A stretch of DNA of 64,000 nucleotides, taken from Paracoccaceae bacterium (GTDB taxonomy: Bacteria; Pseudomonadota; Alphaproteobacteria; Rhodobacterales; Rhodobacteraceae). The DNA lies in the NCBI GenBank assembly GCA_020622085.1, contig JAHRYM010000001.1, positions 1,901,620-1,965,619 of the forward strand, in the 5' to 3' direction. Positions 19,184 through 29,117 of this stretch are shown here, piece after piece (position 1 is the first letter of the stretch; the number at the start of each line of letters is the position of its first letter). Below the pieces are notes generated by a model that was not told the origin of the DNA, did no database searches, and worked only from the letters and a program-made list of their open reading frames with translations. Both the position numbers and the translations under genes were made by a program.

Positions 19184-20308
19184 TCATTCGCCCGTGGCTT
19201 CGGCGCGGCTTTTGCCCGAAACATCCATCGCCAGCGTGGCGGCCATGAAGGCATCAAGATCACCGTCCAGCACCCCTTGCGTGTCCGAGGTTTCAACCCC
19301 GGTCCGCAAGTCCTTGACCATCTGGTAGGGCTGCAGGACGTAGGATCGGATCTGGTTGCCCCAGCCCGCCTCGCCCTTGGCCTCGTGCGCCTCGTTGATG
19401 GCGGCGTTGCGACGGTCAAGCTCCATCTGGTAAAGTCGCGATTTCAGCGCTTTCATGGCAATGTCGCGGTTCTGGTGCTGCGATTTTTCCGAACTGGTCA
19501 CGACGATCCCCGTGGGGAAGTGGGTGATCCGCACCGCCGAGTCGGTCTTGTTGACGTGCTGCCCGCCCGCGCCCGAAGACCGGTAGGTGTCGATGCGGAT
19601 ATCCTTGTCCTGAACCTCGATCTCGATGGTGTCATCGACCACCGGATAGACCCAGACCGAACTGAACGAGGTGTGGCGCCGTGCCGCCGAGTCATAGGGC
19701 GAAATCCGCACCAGGCGGTGAACGCCGGATTCGGATTTCAGCCAGCCATAGGCGTTGTGGCCGCTGATCTTGTAGCTGGCGGACTTGATCCCCGCCTCTT
19801 CGCCGGCGCTTTCGGCCTGCAATTCGACCTTGTAGCCCTTCTTTTCCGCCCAGCGAACATACATCCGCGCCAGCATCGAGGCCCAGTCGCAGCTTTCCGT
19901 GCCACCGGCTCCGGCGTTGATTTCCAGGAATGTGTCGTTGCCGTCCGCCTCGCCGTCCAGCAGCGCCTCAAGTTCCTTCTGCGCGGAAAACTCACCCAGT
20001 TCCTTCAGGCTTTGCTCGGCATCAGCGACGATCTCGGTGTCGCCCTCCATCTCGCCCAACTCGATCAGTTCGACATTGTCGCGCAGGCCGGATTCGATGC
20101 GGCGGTAGGTTTCGACCGAATCCATCAGCGCCTGGCGTTCGCGCATCAGCTTCTGCGCCTTGGCGGGATCGGACCAGAGATCGCCATCCTCGATCATGGC
20201 GTTCATCTCTTCCAGCCGGTGCGGCGCGGTTTCCCAATCCATGCGCTGCCCCAGAAGCTTCAGCGACTTCTCGATGGCGTCGATCGTGCTTTGGGTTTCC
20301 GCGCGCAT
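19184..20308 (-). CDS. prfB: Peptide chain release factor 2
   Basis: The 374-residue protein releases peptides at UGA and UAA codons. GGQ is at 248-250 in [16 protein letters not shown] and the stop-codon reading SPF-type motif appears as [14 protein letters not shown]. The frame is continuous from ATG 20308, with no in-frame UGA near codon 25, so the programmed +1 frameshift that autoregulates E. coli prfB is absent. It is flanked upstream by mrcA in the same orientation. Confidence 0.96.
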   Translation of the reverse strand: MRAETQSTIDAIEKSLKLLGQRMDWETAPHRLEEMNAMIEDGDLWSDPAKAQKLMRERQALMDSVETYRRIESGLRDNVELIELGEMEGDTEIVADAEQSLKELGEFSAQKELEALLDGEADGNDTFLEINAGAGGTESCDWASMLARMYVRWAEKKGYKVELQAESAGEEAGIKSASYKISGHNAYGWLKSESGVHRLVRISPYDSAARRHTSFSSVWVYPVVDDTIEIEVQDKDIRIDTYRSSGAGGQHVNKTDSAVRITHFPTGIVVTSSEKSQHQNRDIAMKALKSRLYQMELDRRNAAINEAHEAKGEAGWGNQIRSYVLQPYQMVKDLRTGVETSDTQGVLDGDLDAFMAATLAMDVSGKSRAEATGE

Positions 20309-20408
20309 TCAGGGCACCTCTTGGTTTACTGGCGGGGGTGATAGCCTGCCTGACCGCGCCGGACAACCCGCGCAACGCGGGCTGCCGGTTCCTCCGGTCA
20401 ATTCCCGG

Positions 20409-22955
20409 TCAATAAAGCCCGCCGGAACTGACGGTGCCGAAGTCGGCCTTCTTGGGGATGATCGCCTTGTCGCCCGTCGATGTGGTGACGGTCGTGCCCT
20501 CATCCCCGCCAACCTCGCCATAGGCGTAAAGCGGCAGGTTCTGGCCCATCGCAAAGCCACCGTCCACCATCGCGCCAAGGCCAAAGAGCGGCTCGACCCC
20601 ATCCCGGAAGTATTCCGCCTGCACGAAATCGCCCGCGGCATCATCCGACAGCCGCTCGCCGGTGAAGCGGTTGATCTTGATGAAATGCCCGCCCGGCGGC
20701 ACTCGGAACTGGCTGCCGCCATATTTCTTGATCGCCTGTTCCATGAAGCGCTGGAACACCGGCACGCAAAGCGTCCCGCCATAGGCCCCCTGTCCCAGCG
20801 ACCGGGGCTGGTCGTAGCCCATGTAGCAGCCCGCGACGATGTTTGACGAAAAGCCCACGAACCACACATCCTTGGCGTCGTTCGTCGTCCCGGTCTTGCC
20901 GCCGATGGGAACCGGCAGGTGCACGCCCGACCCCGACCCGCGCTGCACGACACCCTGCAGCATCGATGTCAGCTGATAGGCGGTGATCGGATCCATCACC
21001 CGTTCGCGGTCCGAGGTGATCTGCGGCTCGCGTCCCGGCAGAAGGGTCGCATTGCCGCAATCGAGGCACTTGCGCTGGTCGTGGCGGTAGATGGTCTTGC
21101 CAAAGCGGTCCTGGACCCGGTCGACCAGCGTCGGGTCGACACGTTCGCCGCCATTGGCGAACATCGCATAGGCCGCGACGATCTTGAACAGCGTGGTTTC
21201 CTGCGAACCAAGGGCATTGGCCAGAAAGGGGGCCAGCCGGTCATAGACGCCAAAACGCTCGGCATAGCCCGCGACCACATCCATGCCGACCTCTTGCGCG
21301 ATCCGCACCGTCATCAGGTTGCGCGACTGTTCGATCCCGGTCCGCATCGGGGTGGGCCCGTAGAACTTGTTCGACGCGTTCTTGGGCCGCCAGAGCCCCT
21401 GGGGCGTGTTCAACTCGATCGGCGCGTCGACGACGATGGTCGCGGGCGTGAAGCCCGAATCCAGCGCTGCCGCATAGACGAAGGGCTTGAAGCTCGACCC
21501 GGGCTGGCGCTGCGCCTGCGTGGCGCGGTTGAAGACCGATGCCTGATAGGAAAATCCGCCCTGCATCGCCAGAACCCGGCCGGTGTTCACGTCCATCGCC
21601 ATGAAGCCGCCCTGCACCTCGGGCACCTGGCGCAGGGTCCAGCGGATGAAGCTGCCGTCCTCGTCCTTCAGCATCTGGCGAACCATGACCACATCGCCCA
21701 CCGAGACCAGATCGGCGGCGACCCTGGCCTTGCCAGCCAGCTTGCCATCGGTCAGGCGCTTGCGCGCCCAGATCACATCCTCGGCCGGCAGGGTGGCCAC
21801 GTCCTTGACGCCTTCGATGCCCAACACCGCATCTGTCTCGCCCAGCGACAGAACCACCGCCGCGTGCCAGCCCGCCACGTCGCGCGGCAGGTCCGGCACC
21901 TCGGCAAGCGCCGTGCGCCAGTCGGCGTCGCCAAGCCTGTCTTCGGGGATGGTCTTGCCGGTGCCGCGCCAGACGCCCTGGCTGCGGTCGTATTTCTCCA
22001 GCGCCTCTTGCAGCGCCAGCGCGGCAAGCGCCTGCATGTCCGGATCGACCGTGGCCCGGATCGCCAGGCCGCCGCCAAAGAATTCTTCCTGACCAAAGCT
22101 TTTCGACAGCTGGCGGCGGATTTCATCGGTGAAATAGTCGCGCGGCGGCAGGCTGGCCTTGAAGGCCGGATAGTCGCCGTTCTGAACCGAACGCAGCGGT
22201 TCCCCGACCGACTCCCGATATGTCACCTCGTCCAGATAGCCGTTCTGCCACATCTCGCGCAGGACGTAGTTGCGCCGTTCCGTGACGCGGGCCTTGGCGG
22301 TGACGGGGTGGTATTTCGACGGCGCCTGCGGCATCGCGGCCAGCGTCGCGGCCTCTGCCGGCGACAGGTCTGCCAGCGTCTTGTTGAAATAGGTCTGCGC
22401 GGCCGCCGCCACGCCATAGCTGTTCTGCCCGAGGAATATCTCGTTGAGGTAAAGTTCAAGGATCTTGTCCTTGGGCAGGCTCCCCACCAGCCGCGTCGAC
22501 AGGATCAGTTCCTTGATCTTGCGTTCCGCCGTCCGGTCGCCCGACAGAAGAAAGTTCTTGGCCACCTGCTGCGGAATGGTCGATGCCCCGCGCATGGTCT
22601 CGCCCCGCGACCGCACTGCCTCGATCAGCGCCGCCGCCATGCCGCGTGCATCAAACCCCTGGTGAGAATAGAAATTCTTGTCCTCGGCCGAAATGAAGGC
22701 CTCTTTCACCAGAGGCGGAATATCCTCGATCGGGGTGAAGATCCGGCGTTCCTCGGCGAATTCGTCGATGATGTGGCCCTCGCCCGAATAGATCCGGCTG
22801 ATGGTCTTGGGCGAATACTGCGCCAGCGCCGCATAATCGGGCAGGTCGCGGCTATAGACCCAGAACACGCCGCCGATCGCCAGCGCCGCAAAGGCAAGGG
22901 CGATGACCAGCCAGCTGAACAGGCCGCCCAGGGTCGACAGAAGAAAACGGATCAA
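20409..22955 (-). CDS. mrcA: Penicillin-binding protein 1A (bifunctional)
   Basis: The 848-residue class A PBP has an N-terminal membrane helix (about 10-32) and a GT51 transglycosylase domain (SAEDKNFYSHQGFDARG and GASTIPQQVAKNFLL). Its transpeptidase carries SSFK (Ser487, Lys490) and KTGTTND (Lys687). It polymerises and cross-links peptidoglycan. The TTG at 22955 is taken as start: CGGAG precedes it and the product then begins directly with the membrane anchor. Longer frames would run into the amidase gene. It follows amiC by 122 bp on the same strand. Confidence 0.95.
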   Translation of the reverse strand: MIRFLLSTLGGLFSWLVIALAFAALAIGGVFWVYSRDLPDYAALAQYSPKTISRIYSGEGHIIDEFAEERRIFTPIEDIPPLVKEAFISAEDKNFYSHQGFDARGMAAALIEAVRSRGETMRGASTIPQQVAKNFLLSGDRTAERKIKELILSTRLVGSLPKDKILELYLNEIFLGQNSYGVAAAAQTYFNKTLADLSPAEAATLAAMPQAPSKYHPVTAKARVTERRNYVLREMWQNGYLDEVTYRESVGEPLRSVQNGDYPAFKASLPPRDYFTDEIRRQLSKSFGQEEFFGGGLAIRATVDPDMQALAALALQEALEKYDRSQGVWRGTGKTIPEDRLGDADWRTALAEVPDLPRDVAGWHAAVVLSLGETDAVLGIEGVKDVATLPAEDVIWARKRLTDGKLAGKARVAADLVSVGDVVMVRQMLKDEDGSFIRWTLRQVPEVQGGFMAMDVNTGRVLAMQGGFSYQASVFNRATQAQRQPGSSFKPFVYAAALDSGFTPATIVVDAPIELNTPQGLWRPKNASNKFYGPTPMRTGIEQSRNLMTVRIAQEVGMDVVAGYAERFGVYDRLAPFLANALGSQETTLFKIVAAYAMFANGGERVDPTLVDRVQDRFGKTIYRHDQRKCLDCGNATLLPGREPQITSDRERVMDPITAYQLTSMLQGVVQRGSGSGVHLPVPIGGKTGTTNDAKDVWFVGFSSNIVAGCYMGYDQPRSLGQGAYGGTLCVPVFQRFMEQAIKKYGGSQFRVPPGGHFIKINRFTGERLSDDAAGDFVQAEYFRDGVEPLFGLGAMVDGGFAMGQNLPLYAYGEVGGDEGTTVTTSTGDKAIIPKKADFGTVSSGGLY

Positions 22956-23077
22956 GGAACACTCCGGCAACAGGTTTGCAGGCTCTATATCTTGCGGGGG
23001 CAAAAGGGTCAAAACAAGTCGGGATGACTGGCGCCTTCGGCAAACCGCCCGCACTGCCGCGATCCGCGAAAACCCGC

Positions 23078-24331
23078 CTACTGCCGGATCAGGCGTGCCT
23101 CGGCCGCATCCGCGACCGCCCAGGCCCGCAACGCCACAAGGATCGCCTGCGCCATCTTCGCCCGCCACGCCGGATCGGACAGCCGTGCCCGGTCGCGCTC
23201 GGATGAAAGAAAGCCAAGTTCCAGCAGCAGCGACGGGATATCGGGTGACTTCAGCACCGAAAAATTCGCCCCTTGCACCGGATGGCGATGCATCTTCAGC
23301 CCCGCCCCCCGGATCGTATCCGACAGGGCACCCGCCAGACGGTCGGCGCGCGGCTGCGTCTCTGCCCGCGCCAGATCCATCAGCACCCCCGCCACCATGT
23401 CATCCTGCCCCGAAAGGTCGACACCCGCCAGCAGGTCGGCGCGATCATGGCGTTCGGCCAGTTTGGCCGAGGCCGCATCGCTGGCCGCAATGTCCAGCTT
23501 GTAGACCGTGGCGCCCACCGCCTCGCCCTCGGCCAGAGCATCGGCATGAAGCGACAGGAACACATCCGCCCCCGCCGCCCGCGCCACGCTGATCCGGGTT
23601 TCCAGCGGCACGAAGACATCCGCCTCGCGCGTCTGGATCACGGTCATGCCCGCGCGGCGCAACAGATCGGCAAGTTCGGTCGAGAAGTTCAGGACGATTT
23701 CCGCCTCATGCCTGCCCGGGGCCTCGGCGCCCGGGTCGATGCCGCCATGCCCCGGGTCAAGCACGACGACAAGCGGCGCATCGCCGGTCTGGCGGCGCCT
23801 GGGCTGGTCGACCACGGCGGGCCTCGGCAAGGTATAATCCGCCGCATCGGCAACCCCGACCGCCGCCTTGAAGGCCGCTGCACTGGCCGGCGCCAGATCA
23901 ACCCGGAGCCGCGCCCCCCCGGTCACAGGGTCGGCCTTCTCCTCGGCCAGATGCAAGGTATAGGGTCCGTCGAGCGCCAGCACCATCCGCGACCACCCGG
24001 GTCGGATCGGCCCCCAGTGGATATCGGCGATGCGATCGGTCGCAAGAATGTCGACCGGATGCAGGCCTGTGAAATCGACTTCGCGGAAATCGACGACCAG
24101 CCGCGGTGGGCCGTCCAGCAGGGATACCCTGTAGGGCACCGCCTGCGACAACGAAAGCCGCAGCCCAAGGCCACCCGCGGGCACGCCATCGGTATCGGTG
24201 ATCCGTGAGGTCACCGGATCGACCCGCGCCAGCGCCGCCAGATCGTCGGCGCGGCCCGGTCCGGCTGCGGCGGCAAGGACCAGAAGCGCCAGCCCCCCTA
24301 GCAACGCCCCCAATATCCTCGGTCCCGCCAT
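23078..24331 (-). CDS. amiC: N-acetylmuramoyl-L-alanine amidase with AMIN domain
   Basis: The 417-residue protein has a signal peptide (LLGGLALLVLAAAAGPGRA), an AMIN targeting domain (about 40-145) and an Amidase_3 domain (about 188-410). Zinc ligands lie in VLDPGHGGIDPG, the GRHEAEIV glutamate and SLHADA. It removes stem peptides from peptidoglycan during septum splitting. The AMIN domain should direct it to the division site. It lies between an aminotransferase (12 bp upstream) and mrcA, forming a cell-wall block. Confidence 0.93.
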   Translation of the reverse strand: MAGPRILGALLGGLALLVLAAAAGPGRADDLAALARVDPVTSRITDTDGVPAGGLGLRLSLSQAVPYRVSLLDGPPRLVVDFREVDFTGLHPVDILATDRIADIHWGPIRPGWSRMVLALDGPYTLHLAEEKADPVTGGARLRVDLAPASAAAFKAAVGVADAADYTLPRPAVVDQPRRRQTGDAPLVVVLDPGHGGIDPGAEAPGRHEAEIVLNFSTELADLLRRAGMTVIQTREADVFVPLETRISVARAAGADVFLSLHADALAEGEAVGATVYKLDIAASDAASAKLAERHDRADLLAGVDLSGQDDMVAGVLMDLARAETQPRADRLAGALSDTIRGAGLKMHRHPVQGANFSVLKSPDIPSLLLELGFLSSERDRARLSDPAWRAKMAQAILVALRAWAVADAAEARLIRQ

Positions 24332-24343
24332 ATTGTCCGCGCC

Positions 24344-25501
24344 CTAGCCCCTTGCCAGCCCGTTTCGTGCCGCCATGAATGCCTGCAACCTGTGCAAACC
24401 TTCGTCTATCTGCGCGCTTGAGCCAGCATAGGAAAACCGCAATGTCCGCGCCCCGCGACGGGGGTCGAAATCCAGTCCCGGCGTCACGGCCACCCCGGCC
24501 TTGTCCAATATCTCGGCTGCGAAGGCGAGGCTGTCATCGGTCAGGTCCGAGACATCGGCATAGATGTAGAAGGCCCCGTCGGGCGGCGCGATACGGGTGA
24601 AGCCGGCTCTGGGCAAGCCCTCCAGCATCAGGCGGCGGTTTTCGGCATGGACCGCGCGGTTGGCCTCCAGCTCCGGGATACAGTCGAGCGCGGCCAGTGC
24701 CGCCACCTGGCTTGCATGGGGCGCGCAGATGAACATGTTCTGCGCCAGCCGCTCGACCAGCCTGACATGGGCTTCGGGGACCACCATCCAGCCCACGCGC
24801 CAGCCGGTCATCGAGAAATATTTCGAAAACGAATTGATGACATAGACATCGTCGCTGATTTCCAGCGCGCTGACCGCCCGGCAGCCATAATGCAGCCCGT
24901 GGTAGATCTCGTCCGAGATGAAGGAGACGCCGCGCGCGGCCGCCAAGCCGATCAGCGCGGCCAGCGCAGCGCGGTCCAGCATCGTGCCCGTCGGGTTGCC
25001 GGGCGAGGCGACGATCAGCCCCTGCACATCGTCTGGAATCGCATCGGCGCGGGGCTGGTAACGGTCGGCCGCGTCGGTCGGGATGCCCACGGGTTCCAGC
25101 GACAGCGCCTTGAGTATCTGGCGATAGGAAGGATAGCCCGGCTCGCCCATCGCCACGCGTTCGCCCGCGTCGAAAAGCGCGGTGAAGGCCAGCAGGAAGG
25201 CCGCCGACGACCCGGCGGTGACGATCACGCGGTCCGGGTCCAGATCAACGCCATACCAGTCACGGTACAGCGCGGCGATGCGGGCGCGCAAGGCCGGCAA
25301 CCCAAGCGACACGGTGTAGCCAAGGGCGTCGGTCGCCATGGCCCCGGCCAGCGCCGCGCGCGCGCCTTCGGGCGCCGGGGTCGAGGGTTGCCCGATCTCC
25401 ATGTGGATGATCGAGCGGCCGGCGGCTTCGGCCGCGCGCGCAGCCTCGACCACATCCATCACGATGAAGGGATCGACCTTCCCGCGCCCAGAACTCCGCA
25501 T
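24344..25501 (-). CDS. PLP-dependent class I/II aminotransferase
   Basis: The 385-residue fold-type I enzyme shows the aspartate-aminotransferase family pattern: HMEIGQPSTPAPEG near the N-terminus, GNPTGT, SDEIYHGL, and the PLP-binding Lys in NSFSKYFSMTGWRVGW. The C-terminal Arg region is LRFSYAGS. The amino-acid substrate cannot be determined. The gene ends 12 bp before amiC and is probably cotranscribed with it, although no functional link is evident. Confidence 0.9.
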   Translation of the reverse strand: MRSSGRGKVDPFIVMDVVEAARAAEAAGRSIIHMEIGQPSTPAPEGARAALAGAMATDALGYTVSLGLPALRARIAALYRDWYGVDLDPDRVIVTAGSSAAFLLAFTALFDAGERVAMGEPGYPSYRQILKALSLEPVGIPTDAADRYQPRADAIPDDVQGLIVASPGNPTGTMLDRAALAALIGLAAARGVSFISDEIYHGLHYGCRAVSALEISDDVYVINSFSKYFSMTGWRVGWMVVPEAHVRLVERLAQNMFICAPHASQVAALAALDCIPELEANRAVHAENRRLMLEGLPRAGFTRIAPPDGAFYIYADVSDLTDDSLAFAAEILDKAGVAVTPGLDFDPRRGARTLRFSYAGSSAQIDEGLHRLQAFMAARNGLARG

Positions 25502-25644
25502 CCCGATATCCCGCCGCCGATTCAGTCACATGGCAGGCAATGCCCCGCCGGCGTCCCCCCGTCAAGCGCCAGCCACACCAGCCGGGGCTTCCGCTCTGCC
25601 GCGCCATCTGCGATGGTATGGGCGAAAATGCCAAAGGATCTGCC

Positions 25645-26382
25645 ATGAAAGCCGCGCTTGTCGCCCTCGCCCTCACCGCCAACCCGGCCATCGCCTTCGA
25701 CGTGACCGCCATGACCGATGCCGAACGCGCCGCTTTGGGCACCGAGATCCGGGCCTATCTTCTGGCCAACCCCGAGGTGCTGATCGAGGTCTCGCAGGAA
25801 CTCGACAAGAAGCAGGCGGCGCAGCAGGCCCAGGGCGATGCCCAGTTGATTGCCGCGAACGAGGCCGACCTCTATTCGGATGCCGCAAGCTTCATCGGCG
25901 GCAACCCGGATGGCGACGTGACCGTGGTCGAATTCCTCGACTACCGCTGCGGCTATTGCCGCAAGGCCCATGCCGAAGTCACCTCGCTGATCGGATCGGA
26001 CAGGAACATCCGCTACATCGTCAAGGAATTCCCGATCCTCGGGGAAGACTCGCTGACTGCGTCGAAATTCGCCATCGCCGCGCTCCGCACCGCAGGGCCC
26101 GAGGCCTATGCCAGGATCAGCGCGGGCTTCTACGAAAGCTTCCGCGGCGACATCACGCCCGACACCCTTGGCGCCTTTTCGACAAGGCTCGGCATCGACC
26201 CGAAGCCGATCCTCGCCGGCATGGACGACCCCGAGGTGATGAAGATCATCGAGGCCAACCATGACCTGGCCAGCCGGATGCAGATCAGCGGCACCCCCGC
26301 CTTCATCATCGGCGATCAGATGGTGCGCGGCTATGTTCCCGCCGCGCAGCTCAAGGCGATCGTCGAGGACGCGCGCGGCTGA
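25645..26382 (+). CDS. DsbA-family periplasmic thiol-disulfide oxidoreductase
   Basis: The 245-residue protein has a short signal peptide (MKAALVALALTANPAIA). An N-terminal helical region (about 20-75, with ANPEVLIEVSQELDKKQAA) is followed by a thioredoxin-like DsbA domain with CGYC at Cys102-Cys105 and the cis-Pro loop ISGTPAFII. The helical lead resembles the oligomerising stalk of ScsC and Com1-type proteins. It may therefore act as a disulfide isomerase or shuffling enzyme rather than a plain oxidase (inference). The ATG at 25645 is supported by AAAGGA 7 bp upstream. Confidence 0.9.
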   Translation: MKAALVALALTANPAIAFDVTAMTDAERAALGTEIRAYLLANPEVLIEVSQELDKKQAAQQAQGDAQLIAANEADLYSDAASFIGGNPDGDVTVVEFLDYRCGYCRKAHAEVTSLIGSDRNIRYIVKEFPILGEDSLTASKFAIAALRTAGPEAYARISAGFYESFRGDITPDTLGAFSTRLGIDPKPILAGMDDPEVMKIIEANHDLASRMQISGTPAFIIGDQMVRGYVPAAQLKAIVEDARG

Positions 26383-26406
26383 TCCTGTAGGATCGCGGGT
26401 TTCTCT

Positions 26407-26477
26407 TTTGCTCAAATACTCCCGCCGGAGGCTCCCGATCGATCCGTCGGAGCCTCCGGCGGGAGTATTTTGACAAA
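26407..26477. terminator. Bidirectional terminator made of two head-to-head repeat units
   Basis: Two nearly perfect inverted arms of about 29 bp (26407-26435 and 26449-26477) enclose a 13-base loop. Each arm is one unit of the GCCTCCGGCGGGAGTATTTT family and ends in A/T runs on its outer side. It sits between convergent dsbA-like and ispG genes and should stop transcription from both sides. Confidence 0.85.
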
Positions 26478-26485
26478 GAAGAAAC

Positions 26486-27643
26486 TCAGACCGGCAGCAG
26501 TTGGGCGTCGCGTTCCGCCTGGGCCTTCGCGGCCTCGATCCGGGCGGCACGTTCCTCGACCAGTTCGACGATGTGATCGATCATCTGGTCGTTCGACAGC
26601 TTGTGGCTTTGCTTGCCCGCCAGATAGATCATGCCCGACCCCGCCCCGCCGCCGGTGAAGCCGATGTCGGTCATCAGCGCTTCGCCGGGGCCGTTCACGA
26701 CGCAACCGATGATCGAGAGGCTCATCGAGGTGGTGATGTGTGCAAGCCGCTCCTCCAGTGCCGAGACGGTCTTGATCACGTCGAAGCCCTGCCGCGCGCA
26801 GGAGGGGCAAGAGATGATCGTGACGCCACGGTGGCGCAAGCCGAGGGATTTCAGGATCTCGAACCCGACCTTGACCTCTTCGACCGGATCGGCGGAAAGC
26901 GAGACACGGATCGTGTCGCCGATGCCCATCCACAAGAGGTTTCCAAGACCGATGGCGGATTTGACGGTGCCGGACATCAGCCCCCCGGCTTCGGTGATGC
27001 CAAGGTGGATCGGCGCATCGGTCGCGTCGGCCAGCGCCTGATAGGCGGCGGCGGCCAGGAAGACGTCGGAGGCCTTCACGCTGATCTTGAAGTCGTTGAA
27101 ATCGTTGTCCTGCAGGATCCTGATGTGGTCGAGACCGCTTTCCAACATCGCCTCCGGGCAAGGCTCACCGTATTTTTCCAGAAGATGCCGTTCCAGCGAG
27201 CCCGCGTTCACGCCAATCCGGATCGAACAGCCGTGGTCACGGGCCGCCTTGATGACCTCGCGCACCCGGGCCGCGTCGCCGATATTGCCGGGGTTGATGC
27301 GCAGGCAGGCGGCACCGGCCTCGGCGGCCTCGATGGCGCGGCGGTAGTGGAAGTGGATGTCGGCCACGATCGGCACCGGGCTTTCGGCGACGATCTCGCG
27401 CAGCGCGCGGGTGCTGTCTTCGTCCGGGGTCGAGACGCGGACGATGTCGGCCCCGGCGGCGGCGCAGCGCTGGATCTGTTCGATCGTCGCCTTGGCGTCC
27501 GAGGTGAGGGTGTTGGTCATCGTCTGGACCGAGATCGGTGCATCGCCCCCGACCGCGACCTTGCCGACCATGATCTGGCGCGACTTGCGGCGTTGGATCA
27601 TCCGCCAGGGACGGATGTGGTTCAGGTCAGCGGCATTCGACAT
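26486..27643 (-). CDS. ispG: 4-hydroxy-3-methylbut-2-enyl-diphosphate synthase
   Basis: The 385-residue IspG (GcpE) carries out the penultimate step of the MEP isoprenoid pathway, reducing MEcPP to HMBPP with a [4Fe-4S] cluster. Cluster Cys residues are in [17 protein letters not shown] and [10 protein letters not shown]. The TIM-barrel N-terminus has [20 protein letters not shown]. It follows rodZ by 100 bp on the same strand. The rodZ-ispG order is common in bacteria. Confidence 0.97.
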   Translation of the reverse strand: MSNAADLNHIRPWRMIQRRKSRQIMVGKVAVGGDAPISVQTMTNTLTSDAKATIEQIQRCAAAGADIVRVSTPDEDSTRALREIVAESPVPIVADIHFHYRRAIEAAEAGAACLRINPGNIGDAARVREVIKAARDHGCSIRIGVNAGSLERHLLEKYGEPCPEAMLESGLDHIRILQDNDFNDFKISVKASDVFLAAAAYQALADATDAPIHLGITEAGGLMSGTVKSAIGLGNLLWMGIGDTIRVSLSADPVEEVKVGFEILKSLGLRHRGVTIISCPSCARQGFDVIKTVSALEERLAHITTSMSLSIIGCVVNGPGEALMTDIGFTGGGAGSGMIYLAGKQSHKLSNDQMIDHIVELVEERAARIEAAKAQAERDAQLLPV

Positions 27644-27743
27644 GGGGCCAGCTCCGGCAGCAGGGGATCAGCACCGAAATAGGCGCTTTGACCGGGAAGG
27701 ACAACCGGGCGCGTGCCGTGCCCCCTTCCCCCGCGCGCGCGAC

Positions 27744-28994
27744 TTACTGGCCCGCCGGGTTCGGTTGCGGCACTTCCAGTGCGGCGGGGACTGTCGGTTC
27801 GGGCGTGACTTCGGCCACTGCAACAAACCGCGCCAGATCGCTGTCCTTGTCCAGGTCGGCAACGGCATATTTCCCGGTCAGCGCCTCGGGCGAAAGCACG
27901 ATGTTCTTGGTCACTTCACCGCGGCCGCCGGCCGGGCCATAGGTCTGGCCGTTGACGGCGAAGTAGATCGCCCCGGATTCACCTGACCGCAGGACCGGCG
28001 CCTGTTCGGTCCTGGGCAGGGCAAAGCGTTCGCCCGCATCGAGGATCTTCTCGAAGATCGTCGTGCCGTCTGCGGCCTGCACCCGGACCCAGGACGGCCG
28101 CACGGCAAGAAGCTCGACCGCCGGGGCATCGGCGGCGACGACCTGCACCGGCGTCTCGCCAAGGGGCGCAATGGCCGTTGCGACTGCGGCGGCGACCGCC
28201 TCGCCCGTGGGGGCGTCGGGCACCGGCAACACGCCCACCGTCTGCGGGTCGATGGCGGCGATCGGTCCGTCACGCGCCACCAGCACCGGGGCATCGAGCG
28301 CCTGCGGGCGATAAAGACGATCAACAGCCTCCGGGTCGGGGGTGGAACTGCCCGTTGCCGGAACGGCGGCGGCCATGTCGACTTCGGGCTGGGTCATGGC
28401 ACCGTCAAGCGGGTCGAGTTCCGCCACCACGCGGGGCGACTGGTCGACCGGCGCCAGCGTGACCTTCTGGACTTCCTGCAGGACCGCATAGCCGCCGTAG
28501 CCGATGCCGCAGATCAGCGCCACCAGCACGAGGATCGAGCCGACAGCCGCCGGTTCGATCCGCGACAGGAAAGCGGGGCCACGCGGCACGAAGGTGGCGT
28601 TGGGGTTTGCCAGCGGTTCGCTGAATTCGATGCGCGGCGCGCTTGCCGGCGATTTCACGCCCGAGGCAGCCGGCGACATGCCATGCGCAACCTGGAAGTT
28701 TGCTTCCTTGCAGAACCGCTCGAAGGCCCATTCCGGATCGAGCCCGAGGTAGCGCGCGTAAGAGCGCACGTAACCTGCGATGAAGCTCGGGGTTTCAAAG
28801 GCGGAAACGTCGCAATTCTCGATCGCGGCGATGTGGCTGGCCTTGATGCGCAGTTCGCGCTGGACGTCAAGCAGCGACTTGGAAAGCGTCGCGCGTTCAC
28901 CGCGCATCACATCGCCCAGCCGCAACTCGAAGTCGTCAAACCCCTTGGGTTTGTCTGCCTCCGTTACCGCAGGCTTCGCCCTCCGCCCGATCAT
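27744..28994 (-). CDS. rodZ: RodZ-like cytoskeletal helix-turn-helix membrane protein
   Basis: The 416-residue protein has an N-terminal HTH_25 domain (about 22-95, with LLDVQRELRIKASHIAAIEN and YVRSYARYLGLD). A single transmembrane helix follows (about 150-172, GSILVLVALICGIGYGGYAV), then a Pro/Ala-rich periplasmic linker and a C-terminal DUF4115 domain (about 285-370, WVRVQAADGTTIFEKIL). RodZ couples MreB to the elongation machinery. It lies between hemA and ispG. The leader before it carries the unusual interleaved complementary segments annotated at 29041-29117. Confidence 0.92.
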   Translation of the reverse strand: MIGRRAKPAVTEADKPKGFDDFELRLGDVMRGERATLSKSLLDVQRELRIKASHIAAIENCDVSAFETPSFIAGYVRSYARYLGLDPEWAFERFCKEANFQVAHGMSPAASGVKSPASAPRIEFSEPLANPNATFVPRGPAFLSRIEPAAVGSILVLVALICGIGYGGYAVLQEVQKVTLAPVDQSPRVVAELDPLDGAMTQPEVDMAAAVPATGSSTPDPEAVDRLYRPQALDAPVLVARDGPIAAIDPQTVGVLPVPDAPTGEAVAAAVATAIAPLGETPVQVVAADAPAVELLAVRPSWVRVQAADGTTIFEKILDAGERFALPRTEQAPVLRSGESGAIYFAVNGQTYGPAGGRGEVTKNIVLSPEALTGKYAVADLDKDSDLARFVAVAEVTPEPTVPAALEVPQPNPAGQ

Positions 28995-29040
28995 CCCAGA
29001 CTGCCCCGTTCCTTTTCACCCCGGGCGCGGTTCGAATCGT

Positions 29041-29117
29041 ATTGTCCGCTTTCTGCGCCCTGATGGTTCCTTACCACAGGACAATTTTCCGTGCATCCGC
29101 AGAAAGCCATCAGGCGC
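29041..29117 (-). promoter_or_regulatory. Interleaved complementary segments between hemA and rodZ
   Basis: Three complementary pairs occur in the same, interleaved order instead of nested. 29041-29047 pairs with 29079-29085 (7 bp). 29048-29057 pairs with 29098-29107 (10 bp, perfect). 29055-29066 pairs with 29107-29117 (11 bp with one bulge). In RNA these helices exclude each other or form a pseudoknot. The segment covers the hemA stop codon and the rodZ leader, so it could be a switch between two structures that affects readthrough into rodZ. No known RNA family is recognised. Confidence 0.4.

Noticed and set aside
20230-20308. Possible programmed frameshift in prfB
   Set aside because: The frame is uninterrupted from the ATG through the whole protein, and no in-frame TGA follows the first 30 codons.
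22956-23168. Longer N-terminus for mrcA reaching into the amidase gene
   Set aside because: It would overlap amiC and place non-membrane sequence before the anchor helix. The TTG at 22955 with CGGAG explains the gene better.
24305-24325. AATATCCTCGG resembling the dispersed repeat core
   Set aside because: It lies within the amiC signal-peptide codons, lacks the hairpin and the rest of the core, and is probably chance.
29023-29050. GGTTCGAATC resembling a tRNA T-loop
   Set aside because: No matching acceptor, D or anticodon arms can be drawn on either strand around it.
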